Below, piece by piece: positions 41,100 through 49,627 of a DNA stretch of 64,000 nucleotides; the first letter of the stretch is position 1, and every line of letters begins with the position of its first letter. The notes under the pieces are model-generated. The model made no database searches, was not told where the DNA came from, and was given only the letters and a program-made list of their open reading frames with translations. Position numbers and translations under genes: made by a program. Source of the DNA: a virus; the IMG/VR virus record IMGVR_UViG_3300043788_000169, positions 62,001-126,000 of that record; one strand, given 5' to 3'.

Positions 41100-41148
41100 C
41101 CGTTAAGCCTCTATTGTTATCAACCTGTGACCTGCCCAAATGATCAGC

Positions 41149-41240
41149 CTCCGTTTAGCGCCAGGCGCCTGGCCAGCCACGACTCACCATCCGCCGGCTA
41201 GCCCGGTACTCAATTAGATGGGCACAGCCTCCGTTTAGCT
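41149..41240 (-). other. Two orphan copies of the conserved leader
   Basis: The minus strand carries GCTAAACGGAGGCTG twice, ending near 41149 and 41226, with no gene in phase behind either and no palindrome upstream. They look like remnants of deleted promoter-leader-gene cassettes. Confidence 0.55.
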
Positions 41241-41580
41241 CCCCCGTTCTCACACCCCGATAGTCCCACCCAATGAGACACCCCCCGCGCCGCAGCTCAG
41301 CTCACGCCGCAGCCATGCCGCACAGCTCCCCGTGCGCCGCGCTCAGCTCCCCCCACAGCCACGCTCAGCCCCTGCCCTGTGTCAGGACATGGCCAGCCAC
41401 GCACAGACGCTCTCAGCCCCGCGGGCGCACAGCTCAGCTCCCCGCGCCCGTCCGTCCGGCTCCCCCTGCCGCCGGCTAGGCGTGCGCCCCCGCCGCGGCC
41501 GCCCCCCGTCGTGCGGCGCACGCGGGTTAGGAGTCCCGTTCCTCCGCCCCCGCACTGACCGGCGCCTTCCATTAACAGAT
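41241..41580. other. Gene-poor stretch rich in CAGCTC repeats
   Basis: No ORF with a plausible start. Short words such as CACAGCTC, CTCAGCTCC and GCTCAGCTCCCC recur several times between 41286 and 41445. Could be low-complexity spacer or a binding array; the sequence alone does not decide. Confidence 0.4.
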
Positions 41581-41584
41581 GCAC

Positions 41585-41815
41585 CCGCGACGTCACAGCA
41601 CATCACCCGTCCCCGCGGGATGCAGGGTTTGATGACCGGGGGAAGTGATTGTGATGTGTGATGGAGCCCCCTGACCTGTGATAAGACCAGGAAAGGTGGT
41701 CACTGTGATGTGGCGGGTCACAGTACCCCCCAGATGATGTCACATGCCGCTGACCTGGGCGCATCACTATCTTGTGATGGGGGACATCACAGCCGCCGCC
41801 GGGTGGTGTGATCTG
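41585..41815. promoter_or_regulatory. Cluster of GTGAT/ATCAC and TCACA elements
   Basis: About ten GTGAT or ATCAC and three GTCACA words fall within 230 bases, several paired as inverted repeats; the clearest is TGTGAT (41773-41778), 7 bases, ATCACA (41786-41791). Such density suggests operators for one dimeric regulator or iterons of a replication origin. It lies upstream of the 41952 operon in the largest gene-poor gap of the window. Confidence 0.5.
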
Positions 41816-41951
41816 GCGCCTGGCCGGTAATAATGGCAGGGCGTGCCCCAGGGAGCCTGCGGAACGATGATCAGCGTCCCCGTTCCGGCAAACCAGGACC
41901 GTTACCCCCTGGGGCCGCCCCGCCAGGCGAAACGGAAGGCGGAGAAGTCCC

Positions 41952-42251
41952 ATGACTACGATGACCGCAGGACAGCCGGAGTGGTTCCCGGAAGGCACGA
42001 CCGCCGCGCAGCTGGGGGACCGCATCCACACGGCGCTGGAGATTGCGCCCCTCGCCCAGTTCGATGGAGCCCACCACAAGATGTGGGTGGCTGACCAGAT
42101 GGTGCGGGCGCTGCTGGGGTGCGGGACGGAGCAGCGGGAGTTCACCGGGGCTGGCGGGAGCACTTATACCGCGCGGGTGCAGGGCGAGAACGACGCCTAC
42201 CGGCGGTTCGTGGCACAGCACCCGGACTGGGACGAGGGCATCGCGCCGTGA
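41952..42251 (+). CDS. Small protein, unknown
   Basis: 99 residues behind GGCGGAGAAG and ATG 41952. Helical (TTAAQLGDRIHTALEIAPLA, MWVADQMVRALLGCGTEQRE) with a C-terminal AYRRFVAQHPDWDEGI of the type found in many short actinophage proteins. First gene of the 41952-43765 operon. Confidence 0.72.
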   Translation: MTTMTAGQPEWFPEGTTAAQLGDRIHTALEIAPLAQFDGAHHKMWVADQMVRALLGCGTEQREFTGAGGSTYTARVQGENDAYRRFVAQHPDWDEGIAP

Positions 42252-42568
42252 ACGTTAAGACAGGACAGCAGCCGGAGCCGGGCAGGTCACGGTGGCAGGA
42301 CCGCGTCGACCCGGCTGTTGCCGCCGCCGGCGAACTGGACGGCCCGCTGCCCATCCGCCAGCACCCGGACAGCCCTCCCGGCCCCGCCGTCGGGGCGTAC
42401 TGGATGCACGGGAAGATCCTCGTCGTCGGCATCTACCCGGACGAGACCCACGGCACCGTGTACCGCTGGGACGCCGGCCTGGACGCCGCGCCCACGGTCA
42501 TCCACTGGGAAGCCCCGCACTGCGCTGACGACGAGTGCGGCTCCCCGTGTGTGCACAGCCGTGGCTAG
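42248..42568 (+). CDS. Small protein with Cys/His tail
   Basis: 106 residues, GTG overlapping the previous TGA. A beta-rich middle (GAYWMHGKILVVGIYPDETH) and a C-terminal HCADDECGSPCVH, likely one zinc. Function unknown. Confidence 0.68.
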   Translation: MNVKTGQQPEPGRSRWQDRVDPAVAAAGELDGPLPIRQHPDSPPGPAVGAYWMHGKILVVGIYPDETHGTVYRWDAGLDAAPTVIHWEAPHCADDECGSPCVHSRG

Positions 42569-43145
42569 GCGGCGCCGCAGGAGGTTCCAGGCGGGCTGGC
42601 TGAGCTGGGCGGTGCCGGTGGCCGGGGGTGTGTGGATCTGGACGTCCCTGCACGATCCTGGACGCCAAGCGGGCATGTGGACGATCGAGGGCGCCGCGGT
42701 GCTGGCGTGGCCGCTGGCGCTGACCGCGGTGTTCTACGTGCTGCCCGCGACTGCGATGTCTGTGGTGCCCAGAGGGCTGCGCAGGTGGTGGCGCAGGGGC
42801 TACACCGTGCGGCCTGCGATTCCTGGCTTTATCCGCCGGGCTGTGATGTCTGCCGACTCTCACAGGTGCGTGCACTGCGGGCAGTGGGTGGATCTGCAGC
42901 TCGACCACGTCTTCCCCTGGAGCCTCGGCGGCCTGAGCGTGCTGTTTAACCTGATGGTGCTGTGCGGGACCTGCAACCGGGTCAAGTCCAACTACTGGCG
43001 CTTCCGCTCGGGCCATGAGATCTACCGGGCGTTCGACAACGCCGGCAACATCCGGATGGCACGGGAGATCCTGAGGTCGGAGAAGCTGGCGAGGATCAGC
43101 CCGCTGCGGTGGTACCGCGCGGCGCTGGCCCTGGGGGTGATCTAG
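42561..43145 (+). CDS. Membrane-anchored HNH endonuclease-like protein
   Basis: 194 residues from GTG 42561, overlapping the previous gene by eight bases. A basic start (ARRRRRRFQAG) and two hydrophobic helices (WLSWAVPVAGGVWIW and AAVLAWPLALTAVFYVLPAT) precede an HNH fold at about 100-150: CVHCGQWVDLQLDHVFPWSL with LCGTCNRVKSNYW. The DHVFPWSxGG...N..LC..CN pattern is diagnostic for HNH nucleases. The nuclease half should face the cytoplasm. Confidence 0.85.
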   Translation: MARRRRRRFQAGWLSWAVPVAGGVWIWTSLHDPGRQAGMWTIEGAAVLAWPLALTAVFYVLPATAMSVVPRGLRRWWRRGYTVRPAIPGFIRRAVMSADSHRCVHCGQWVDLQLDHVFPWSLGGLSVLFNLMVLCGTCNRVKSNYWRFRSGHEIYRAFDNAGNIRMAREILRSEKLARISPLRWYRAALALGVI

Positions 43146-43469
43146 GTGGTTCTGGCATTCGGCGCGCTGGCTGCCCTGCTGGTCTCTGCGGTGGCGGGTG
43201 CAGCTTTCGCGGGGATCCGGCACGCGAGCCGGACGGAGGAGAAGCCGGCCAGCCAGCAGGTCGTGTACCTCTACCACCGCCGGCTCGCCCGCGGCGAGGA
43301 GTTCGGCGTCTTCGAGAGCCACGACGATGCGAAGGCTGCAGCTGCCGGCAAGCACGGCTATCTGGTCGAGGTCATCAGCTGCACGGTCATCCCGGCTGGT
43401 TCCCGGCACAAAGGCCACCGCCGGGCACGCCGTCCGGCAGACTGGATGGCAAAGCAGGTGAAGCCGTGA
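43146..43469 (+). CDS. Membrane-anchored small protein
   Basis: 107 residues from GTG directly after the HNH stop. One N-terminal membrane helix or signal anchor (LAFGALAALLVSAVAGAAFA), then a soluble domain (QQVVYLYHRRLARGEEFGVF). Function unknown. Confidence 0.68.
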   Translation: MVLAFGALAALLVSAVAGAAFAGIRHASRTEEKPASQQVVYLYHRRLARGEEFGVFESHDDAKAAAAGKHGYLVEVISCTVIPAGSRHKGHRRARRPADWMAKQVKP

Positions 43470-43765
43470 TAGACGACCGGATGTTTGATGACCCCGTATG
43501 GCCGCGCCGCGTCCCCCAGACGGCCCAGGGGGCGTGGCTGGCTTACCGGCGGCAGCGGCGCAGGCGCATCCTGCGGGATGCTGTCACCGTGCCGCTGTGG
43601 TGCCTGGATGCCACGCTGGGCGGGGTGAGCCTCTCCGTGGCGCTGACAGCCGCCACCGGGGTCTATCTCGGTGCGCTGTTCGAGATGCCGCTGTGGCTGG
43701 TCTGCACCATCCTGTTCGTGGCCAGCGTCCTGCCCGCGCCCCCGGATCACACCTCACAGCAGTGA
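43466..43765 (+). CDS. Small membrane protein
   Basis: 99 residues, GTG overlapping the previous TGA. A basic N-terminal segment (AYRRQRRRRILRDAVTVP) and two hydrophobic helices (LGGVSLSVALTAATGVYLGA and LWLVCTILFVASVLPAP). Last gene of the operon, followed by a hairpin. Confidence 0.68.
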   Translation: MIDDRMFDDPVWPRRVPQTAQGAWLAYRRQRRRRILRDAVTVPLWCLDATLGGVSLSVALTAATGVYLGALFEMPLWLVCTILFVASVLPAPPDHTSQQ

Positions 43766-43798
43766 TCTGGCCAGCTCAGCGGTGTGACATCACTGCTG
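43757..43798. terminator. Bidirectional hairpin between convergent operons
   Basis: Perfect 10-bp inverted repeat CAGCAGTGAT / ATCACTGCTG with a 22-base loop, overlapping the 3' ends of both convergent genes. Confidence 0.6.
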
Positions 43799-45823
43799 GG
43801 GCGGAGGCGGCGTCTTCGGGTACCAGCGGCCGTTCTTGCTGGCGATCAGCTCAGCGTCGCGGTCCTTGCCCAGCTCACGCTGGATGTGCGCGCGGTCGAC
43901 CCCGATCCCTTCTTTCTTGAGGATCGTGAAGATCTCGCTGGTCGCGATGCCCAGCAGCGCGCGCTCGGCAATCAGCGCGTAGGCGCGCAGCTTCCACGCC
44001 GGGGCGTTGCCCTGCGGGGTGTATCCCTGGGCGAAGGTGGACAGGTCGGCCAGGGTGTCGCCCATCATCTCCTGGAACTCCGCCAGCTGCGCACGCCTCT
44101 GTTCCTCGCGGTCGATCACCGCGGTGGCTGCGGTGGTGCGAGCCGGGGTGGCCGGGGGCTCGGGAGCCAGGCTCTGGAACAGCTCGGAGCGCGTCCACCG
44201 CTCGGTGTAGTCGCTGCCCAGCACCGCGAGGTCGGCCGCGTCAAAGACTGGCCGTATGACCGAGCAGCGGGCCGCGATCCGGTCGACCTTCGCGCGGTCC
44301 TCGGGGTGCTCGTCGCCTGGGTCGAGCCGGAAGAACTTCCACACCTTCAGCTTCCGGTCACGGTCGCCCATCCGCCAGATGAGTCCGGTGCCGACGTGGG
44401 CCAGGCGGGAGATCGCCTTGGCCGCCGGGTCGGAGTCCGGCACCGCAGAGCGCGCGTCCATCTCCGTCATCTGGCCGAGGGTTATCCTCAGCCCGCACTG
44501 GCTCTTGAGGTCGCCGGACCCGGCCTGGGAAACGGTTGGCCGCTGTGTGGTCCAGATTGGGTCGATGGCCGAGGGCCGGCCTTTCCGGGTGATGTCGTTG
44601 GCCCAGGCGACCATCTGGACGTTGGAGACGCCGGCCAGCTGCTGCTTCTCGCGCGGGGCGTCGAGCATGAAAATGTCAGCCACCTCGTCGCCCAGAACCA
44701 TCACGGCCGGCTTGGCCCGGGACGGCACGAGCTTGGTCCGGCGCATGCTGGCGTTCTCCTCCCGGCGCCCCATCACGAGCCGGTCGGCTGCCTTGAACAT
44801 CAGGTACGCCTCTTCGCGGGTGGTGGCCACCCAGTCGATGCACGGGCGCAGGCCCTTGCCCCCGTTGTTGAGTACCTCGTCGTTGATCCATGGCTGGATC
44901 CAGGGGCCCGACAGGGAGCCGCCGCCGAGGTCGACACACCAGACGATGACGTCTTCGCATGCGGAGAACTGGGCGATCAGGACGTTGAGAAGATTGCTCT
45001 TGCCCCAGCCTCGCAGGCCGGTCAGGAACGTCGCTACCTCGCGGAACAGGAGGCGGCCCAGCTCACCGATGGCTGCCATGCCGACCGGGATGGGCTTGGT
45101 GATGGTGAGGACTTCGTCGTGCTCGGGGAACGGCACGGTCTCCGCAAAGATGTCTTCCTCGTTGAGGGTCATGATGGCTTCGCCACCATGCTTGCCTCCC
45201 TCGAAGGTGATCGCCCCCGGGTCCATCTTCAGCGGGATGCAGAGCTTCTCCACACAGGACCGCAGGGTGTTCAGGGTGACCGAGCCGTCCGTCGGTAGGC
45301 GCAGGTACACGATGCGGTTGCCCCGGGATTCCTCGATCAGGGTGACCTGGATGTTCGTCAGGCCGATCCGGGTGAAGGCCGCGATGATCTTGCGCCGTGC
45401 CGCCGCTGCGGCGAACGTTGCCACGCGCTCGCTTGCCTGGCGGCTTTCCATATCGTGGCGTTCCCAGACTAGGCCGCCGGCGACAATCACCGCCCCGACA
45501 ACCGCGACCAGAGAAACCAACGCCGGCCAGTGCCACACGCCGGTCAGCTTCGCATACACCAGCCACCCCGGAACAGTGACCGCGACCGCCAGGGAGCAAA
45601 TGACGACCGAGGAGGACTTCGACCGGATCGAGATCCCGGTCGCAATTGAGACGGAGAGCACGAGCGCGAGCGCCCCTGCCGGGAACGCGTGGATCTTGGT
45701 GAGAGCGAACAGGAACAGGGCCACGCCCACAGCCAGCCCGGTCTCGATCATGTGCGTCCACACATGACGAGGTGCCGGGTCAAGGGACTTCGCCGGGACG
45801 GGCTGGCTGCGGGTCGTGGTCAT
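43790..45823 (-). CDS. TraB/FtsK-like DNA translocase
   Basis: 677 residues. N-terminal hydrophobic segments (residues about 25-120: TGLAVGVALFLFALTKIHAF, ALVLSVSIATGISI, LVSLVAVVGAVIVAGG) anchor the protein in the membrane. The motor domain has Walker A TGLRGWGKSN near 268, VIVWCVDLGGG, and Walker B AVMVLGDEVAD near 373, then IWTTQRPT. The C-terminus (YALIAERALLGIATSEIFTI, DRAHIQRELGK) looks like the winged helix that reads specific 8-mers in TraB proteins. Streptomyces TraB alone moves double-stranded plasmid DNA between hyphae. FtsK-like phage motors are the alternative, but the two upstream genes favour the conjugative reading. Confidence 0.83.
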   Translation of the reverse strand: MTTTRSQPVPAKSLDPAPRHVWTHMIETGLAVGVALFLFALTKIHAFPAGALALVLSVSIATGISIRSKSSSVVICSLAVAVTVPGWLVYAKLTGVWHWPALVSLVAVVGAVIVAGGLVWERHDMESRQASERVATFAAAAARRKIIAAFTRIGLTNIQVTLIEESRGNRIVYLRLPTDGSVTLNTLRSCVEKLCIPLKMDPGAITFEGGKHGGEAIMTLNEEDIFAETVPFPEHDEVLTITKPIPVGMAAIGELGRLLFREVATFLTGLRGWGKSNLLNVLIAQFSACEDVIVWCVDLGGGSLSGPWIQPWINDEVLNNGGKGLRPCIDWVATTREEAYLMFKAADRLVMGRREENASMRRTKLVPSRAKPAVMVLGDEVADIFMLDAPREKQQLAGVSNVQMVAWANDITRKGRPSAIDPIWTTQRPTVSQAGSGDLKSQCGLRITLGQMTEMDARSAVPDSDPAAKAISRLAHVGTGLIWRMGDRDRKLKVWKFFRLDPGDEHPEDRAKVDRIAARCSVIRPVFDAADLAVLGSDYTERWTRSELFQSLAPEPPATPARTTAATAVIDREEQRRAQLAEFQEMMGDTLADLSTFAQGYTPQGNAPAWKLRAYALIAERALLGIATSEIFTILKKEGIGVDRAHIQRELGKDRDAELIASKNGRWYPKTPPPPQQ

Positions 45824-45833
45824 TGTGTGCCTC

Positions 45834-47585
45834 CTAGCCGTTCAGCCACATGTGGTGTGCCGAGCGGTGTGTCTGGAACGCGTCGGCCGCCGCGTCCCCG
45901 GTGCTGGACAGAGCCGACGCGTACTCCCTCAGGCTTTCGATGAACGCCTGGTGGATATGCTCGTCTGTCATCCCGTCCGCCGCGGTGCGGATTGCCTTCG
46001 CGATGACGCCAGGCAGCTCGGCCATCTGCCGGGCCCAGGTGTCCAGATCGGAGCCGCTGGCCGGGTGGAACGCGGCAATGTGGTCATGGACGGCCTCCTC
46101 GACCGCCTCGATTCCTGCCATAGGGCCTCCTCTTGTTGATGGTGCTCGCTGCCTGCGCACCTGTGGCGCCTGCAGCCGTGGTGCCGGAGCGGGTGCCGGC
46201 CTCGACGTTCCCTGGGTGGGAGCTGGGGCCGGGGCTGGCGCCGCAGCGGGCTTCTGGCTCTCCCGCCTGGCGCGCTCGCGCTCTTTGCGTTCCTTCCTCA
46301 TGCGCTCGTTCCAGATCTGCTGCCAGCGGCGCCCGAGCTGGTTTCCGTAGTGCAGCCCCGGAATCCGCCGTGGCTGGACCTGCTGGGGCTCTCCCAGCCT
46401 CGGGACCGGACGCCACTGGCCCTTGCGCTGCGCCTTGCGCAGTTTGTGCCTGCGGTACAGCTGGCGAAGCCCGGCCACTGCAGCGATGGGAGCCAGCAGC
46501 TTGCTGGTCCAGCGCTTCCGTGCCTGGCTGCGCAGCTGCTTGCCCCGTGCCCTTCGCTGATTCCGGGTCTGGGTTCGCATCTGCCTGATCTGGCGCCGCA
46601 TCTGCCGGCGCTGGGCCCTGGACTGGCCGCGCAGCTGCTTGCCTCGCTGCCTGCGCAGCTGGCGGCCGTGGCCTTTGGCTCCCGGGCCCCACCGGACCTG
46701 AGGAGCCGCTGGCCGGGCCGATCCGGGGCTGTGCCGCCGGAGCCTTCCCGGAACCAGCCGGCGCAGTGTCTTGCGCGTACGCCCTGGCTTGGGCGTGGCC
46801 GTGCCCGGGGGCTTTGCCCCAGCTGGCCGCAGGCCGCGGGGACGGCTGCGCGGGCGACCGCCCGCTCCTGGCCGTCCTCCTGGCCCCCCGGTGGCCCGTC
46901 GCCGGGCTGGGATGAGCCTCCTGAGCCCACCTCGCGGCCGGCTGCTGGTGCCGGGACGGTGACCGGTACCCGGCCGTCCTCCGCCTGGACGGGATCCCGC
47001 CGGCCTGTGCGGCAGGAACCGCCGCAGACCCCGGCCGCCCGCACCGGTACCTGTGCCGGTGCGCCGTCGACCCGCGCCCGGACCAGTTCCCGTACGGCGC
47101 CTTCCGCTCCCCAGACCGCCGCCTGGGGACAGAGTGCGCCTGCGCGAGCGCCCGGACGATCCGGAAGCGCCTGACCCGGAGCGCTTGCCCCGTCCCAGGC
47201 CCAGACCGCCGCGCCCTGATCCGCCGCCGGACCGCCGGCCACCGCCCGCACCGCGCGAGCGGCCGCCAGAGCCGAGCTTGGGCAGTGCCCGCCCGCCCGA
47301 GGAGGACCGGCGGACGGACCGCCGTTCCCTGCGGGACGAGCCCGGAGGACGTGCGAAGTGCCTCCGGATACGCGGGTACTGCCAGATCCCGACTCCGCCG
47401 GCCCCGGCTGCCCCGGTCCCAGCCGCTGCCATCTCCACCGGGCCTGCGCCGAAACCGTGGACAGCTCCGACCACGGTTGCGATGCCCCCCAGCAGGTAGA
47501 GCAGCGGTCTGCGGCCCCGGACATGTCCGGGGCGCTGCTCTGGGCCTGCACGCGGCTCTTCATCGAGGGTCTCTTCATCAGCCAC
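45834..47585 (-). CDS. Arg/Gly/Pro-rich basic protein of the transfer-like module
   Basis: 583 residues. One hydrophobic segment near 30-50 (LLYLLGGIATVVGAVHG) precedes a ~330-residue low-complexity region of Arg, Gly, Ser and Pro (RSRGAGGGRRSGGGSGRGG; then QRRQMRRQIRQMRTQTRNQ). A compact C-terminal domain of ~110 residues (GIEAVEEAVHDHIAAFHPAS, YASALSSTGDAAADAFQTHR) closes it. Such extreme basicity suggests DNA or wall polymer binding. Spacing and overlap put it in one operon with the translocase and the DUF2637-like gene. Confidence 0.72.
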   Translation of the reverse strand: MADEETLDEEPRAGPEQRPGHVRGRRPLLYLLGGIATVVGAVHGFGAGPVEMAAAGTGAAGAGGVGIWQYPRIRRHFARPPGSSRRERRSVRRSSSGGRALPKLGSGGRSRGAGGGRRSGGGSGRGGLGLGRGKRSGSGASGSSGRSRRRTLSPGGGLGSGRRRTGTGPGAGRRRTGTGTGAGGRGLRRFLPHRPAGSRPGGGRPGTGHRPGTSSRPRGGLRRLIPARRRATGGPGGRPGAGGRPRSRPRGLRPAGAKPPGTATPKPGRTRKTLRRLVPGRLRRHSPGSARPAAPQVRWGPGAKGHGRQLRRQRGKQLRGQSRAQRRQMRRQIRQMRTQTRNQRRARGKQLRSQARKRWTSKLLAPIAAVAGLRQLYRRHKLRKAQRKGQWRPVPRLGEPQQVQPRRIPGLHYGNQLGRRWQQIWNERMRKERKERERARRESQKPAAAPAPAPAPTQGTSRPAPAPAPRLQAPQVRRQRAPSTRGGPMAGIEAVEEAVHDHIAAFHPASGSDLDTWARQMAELPGVIAKAIRTAADGMTDEHIHQAFIESLREYASALSSTGDAAADAFQTHRSAHHMWLNG

Positions 47586-48351
47586 TAGCCACCTCCTGTG
47601 CCATTCCTCGTGCTGCTGCCAGCACCTGCCTTGCGATGTGACGACTGCTCAGGCCGTACGCTTCGCGGAGTCCCCGCTCAGTGAAGCTCGCGCCCTTGCT
47701 GATTTCCTTGGAGATTTCTTGCACGAGCTGGCGCATCGCCGGGTCGGTGTCGAGCTTCGGCTTCGGGCCGCGCTTCGCGTGGATGTCGACCACGTTCTTC
47801 TCGTGTGGCTTCTCGGCGCGCTCGGTCACCACCGCCGGCCGCTTCGGCTTAGGCTGCCTGGCCAGCTCCTCGGCCGCCCTGGCGGTGGCCACAGCGTCCT
47901 TGACCAGGCCGAGGCCAAAGCCAAGTGCGATGGTGGCAGCGAGCGGGGCGATGGCGCTGCCAAGCTTCACGGCGACGCCGGCGTGCAGTCCATCGTGCAC
48001 AGCGTTTCCCAGGACCGACGATGCCAGAGCGCCGGTAGTCACGACCCACGCCCAGCCGCGGGTGCGCCACCGGGTGTCTCTGCGCAGGGCACACAGGAAC
48101 AGCCGCAGTTCTCCCATGGCTATGAGCCAGTCAATTATGATGGGATATCCAGCAGCCCATGCCCCGCGAAGATGAAGGTAGGTATAACCGAACTCGAACA
48201 GCCCTCGGTAGGACTCCGCAAAAGCCCAGGACGTCGCTGAAACGATAATGACAGACAGACCCCATAGAGCAATGGGGTCAGCGCGCTGAAGCGTCCTGCT
48301 CAGCCTGCCTGTCTGCGCTGCGCTGCGGATCTTTCCCATCCTGCCGGCCAT
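47578..48351 (-). CDS. DUF2637-like membrane protein with C-terminal HTH
   Basis: 257 residues from ATG 48351, seven bases after a GGAGGG site. Four membrane helices (ALWGLSVIIVSATSWAFAES, GYPIIIDWLIAMGELRLFLC, AWVVTTGALASSVLGNAVHD, APLAATIALGFGLGLVKDA) match the DUF2637 layout of proteins encoded beside traB in Streptomyces plasmids and integrative elements. The C-terminus holds a charged linker and an HTH-like end (GLREAYGLSSRHIARQVLAA). Probably part of a transfer/spread complex; regulator activity is conceivable. Confidence 0.78.
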   Translation of the reverse strand: MAGRMGKIRSAAQTGRLSRTLQRADPIALWGLSVIIVSATSWAFAESYRGLFEFGYTYLHLRGAWAAGYPIIIDWLIAMGELRLFLCALRRDTRWRTRGWAWVVTTGALASSVLGNAVHDGLHAGVAVKLGSAIAPLAATIALGFGLGLVKDAVATARAAEELARQPKPKRPAVVTERAEKPHEKNVVDIHAKRGPKPKLDTDPAMRQLVQEISKEISKGASFTERGLREAYGLSSRHIARQVLAAARGMAQEVASG

Positions 48352-48535
48352 CCCGGACCCTCCAGGGTTCGTAGTCGGGTGGTTACAGCTCTCGGTGCGA
48401 GTTACTGTAGCCATAACGATTGTGGAGCGCGATTGTTCCTGCGTATGCTGGCCTGTTCGGTGTTTGCCTTTGACACAGTGCTGGCCCTCGCCAGTTAGAT
48501 GGACGCACTTATGCCTACGGCGTCGTGGCCTGCCG
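48352..48535. promoter_or_regulatory. Divergent intergenic region, transfer-like operon
   Basis: 184 bases between the DUF2637-like gene (minus) and the gene at 48536 (plus). It lacks the GACACGTGTC palindrome. No clear -35/-10 pair is obvious on either strand, so promoter positions are left open. Confidence 0.35.
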
Positions 48536-48931
48536 ATGAACGCCTTCATGGACAGGAACCTAAGCCGTCTGCTCCAGACGGGGCACTCGATTCCCGCAGA
48601 TCTCCAGCAAGACGACACCGGCCCGCAGGTAGACGCAGCGGCGGCCGGGTGGGCACGGGTGCGCCAGATCCGCGGTACGCAGGCGGATCCGCGGATGTCC
48701 CGGGTGCAGACTCCGTCCCCGGAGCCAGGGCGGCCGCCGGTCAACCACGCGCTGAGGCAGTTCCTGGCCACCGGCTCCTCGGCACCTCCGGGTGTGCGTG
48801 CCACCGGCCGCACGCCGCAGGCTCCCCGCGAGGTGCCGCCTGCCAAGGAAGACGGCCCGTGGACCGGCCCCGGTTCAGCGGCGGCCGCGGTCCCGGTTGG
48901 CTTGGAGCAGGCGATGGGGCAGGATCGGTAG
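48536..48931 (+). CDS. Unknown Pro/Ala-rich protein
   Basis: 131 residues from ATG 48536 (NAFMDRNLSRLLQTGHSIPA). Largely low complexity and probably disordered (PSPEPGRPPVNHALRQFLAT). A longer version from 48395 exists, but its start has no ribosome site and Cys-rich shadow-like sequence. No family recognised. Confidence 0.5.
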   Translation: MNAFMDRNLSRLLQTGHSIPADLQQDDTGPQVDAAAAGWARVRQIRGTQADPRMSRVQTPSPEPGRPPVNHALRQFLATGSSAPPGVRATGRTPQAPREVPPAKEDGPWTGPGSAAAAVPVGLEQAMGQDR

Positions 48932-49261
48932 CTGCCCCGTAATAGGGTCAGGTGCGGCGGTCAGGGAGGCCCGAGGATCTTGCCGCCGCACCGCAGATGT
49001 CTCAGGCACGACAGCTGTCCTGCGCCCGCCAGAGGCTGGGCGCGGTCCCGAGCCCGGAGTCTGAGACGCGGAGACGAGGGAGGGGCCTTTAAGCAGGTCC
49101 CCTGTAGGTCCCTCCCGACTCTCGGCGCCGGAAGATCACGACTTGGCAGCTCCCCCTTTTCGGTCTTGTCATTTTCTGGACACGACCGGTAGCCTCCAGC
49201 CGATAAGAGACGCCCTTGAGGCGCAGGTCACCACGTCTTGCACCTCGGCTAGGGGGCGTTC
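48932..49261 (+). promoter_or_regulatory. Long non-coding gap with probable promoter
   Basis: 330 bases without a credible gene. Near the end TTGTCA (49166-49171) and TAGCCT (49190-49195) with an 18-base spacer form a likely promoter for the holin-like gene. GGGAGGG (49079-49085 region) and CCCTCCC (49113 region) could pair in an imperfect hairpin. Confidence 0.5.
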
Positions 49262-49603
49262 ATGAATGCTGCTGCGAAGGTCCGGCACGAGCCGGCCGTC
49301 TACTTCGTCACGGTCCTGGGCACGCTCGTCGCGCTCATCGTGGCGTTCGCCCATCTCTCCCAGACCGATGCCGCCTATCTCGGCATGCTGGTTACCGGGC
49401 TGGGCACGATCATTACCGCCCTGCTGGCCCAGCCGCGCCACGTCGCGGTCATCGGCGGGGCAGCCGCTGACATCCTGCAGTCCCTCGTGCTGTTCAAGAT
49501 TCACCTGAGCAGCGGGGAGCAGGCTGCGATCCTCCAGGCGGTGGCGCTGCTCACTGGCTATCTGGCGATGCGGCCGAACCTCACGCCCGACCACAGCGAC
49601 TGA
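49262..49603 (+). CDS. Holin-like membrane protein
   Basis: 113 residues from ATG 49262 behind GGGGGCG. Hydrophobic helices at 12-30 (VYFVTVLGTLVALIVAFAHL) and 38-55 (YLGMLVTGLGTIITALLA), short charged tail. Size and topology suit a class II holin, but no endolysin lies beside it, so another membrane role cannot be excluded. Confidence 0.6.
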   Translation: MNAAAKVRHEPAVYFVTVLGTLVALIVAFAHLSQTDAAYLGMLVTGLGTIITALLAQPRHVAVIGGAAADILQSLVLFKIHLSSGEQAAILQAVALLTGYLAMRPNLTPDHSD

Positions 49604-49627
49604 TCCGGGCGGAGCGGGGACCAGCAC

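Noticed and set aside
41281-41660. Short plus and minus frames in the 41.3-41.6 kb gap
   Set aside because: Ser/Arg/Pro-only composition, no ribosome sites, frames open on both strands at once; typical of GC-rich non-coding DNA.
43784-45767. Long plus-strand frames opposite the TraB/FtsK-like gene
   Set aside because: The minus strand has clear Walker A/B and membrane helices; plus frames have shadow composition.
48395-48535. N-terminal extension of the 48536 gene from ATG-like start 48395
   Set aside because: Cys/Arg-rich shadow-like sequence, no ribosome site, and it lies in the divergent promoter region.
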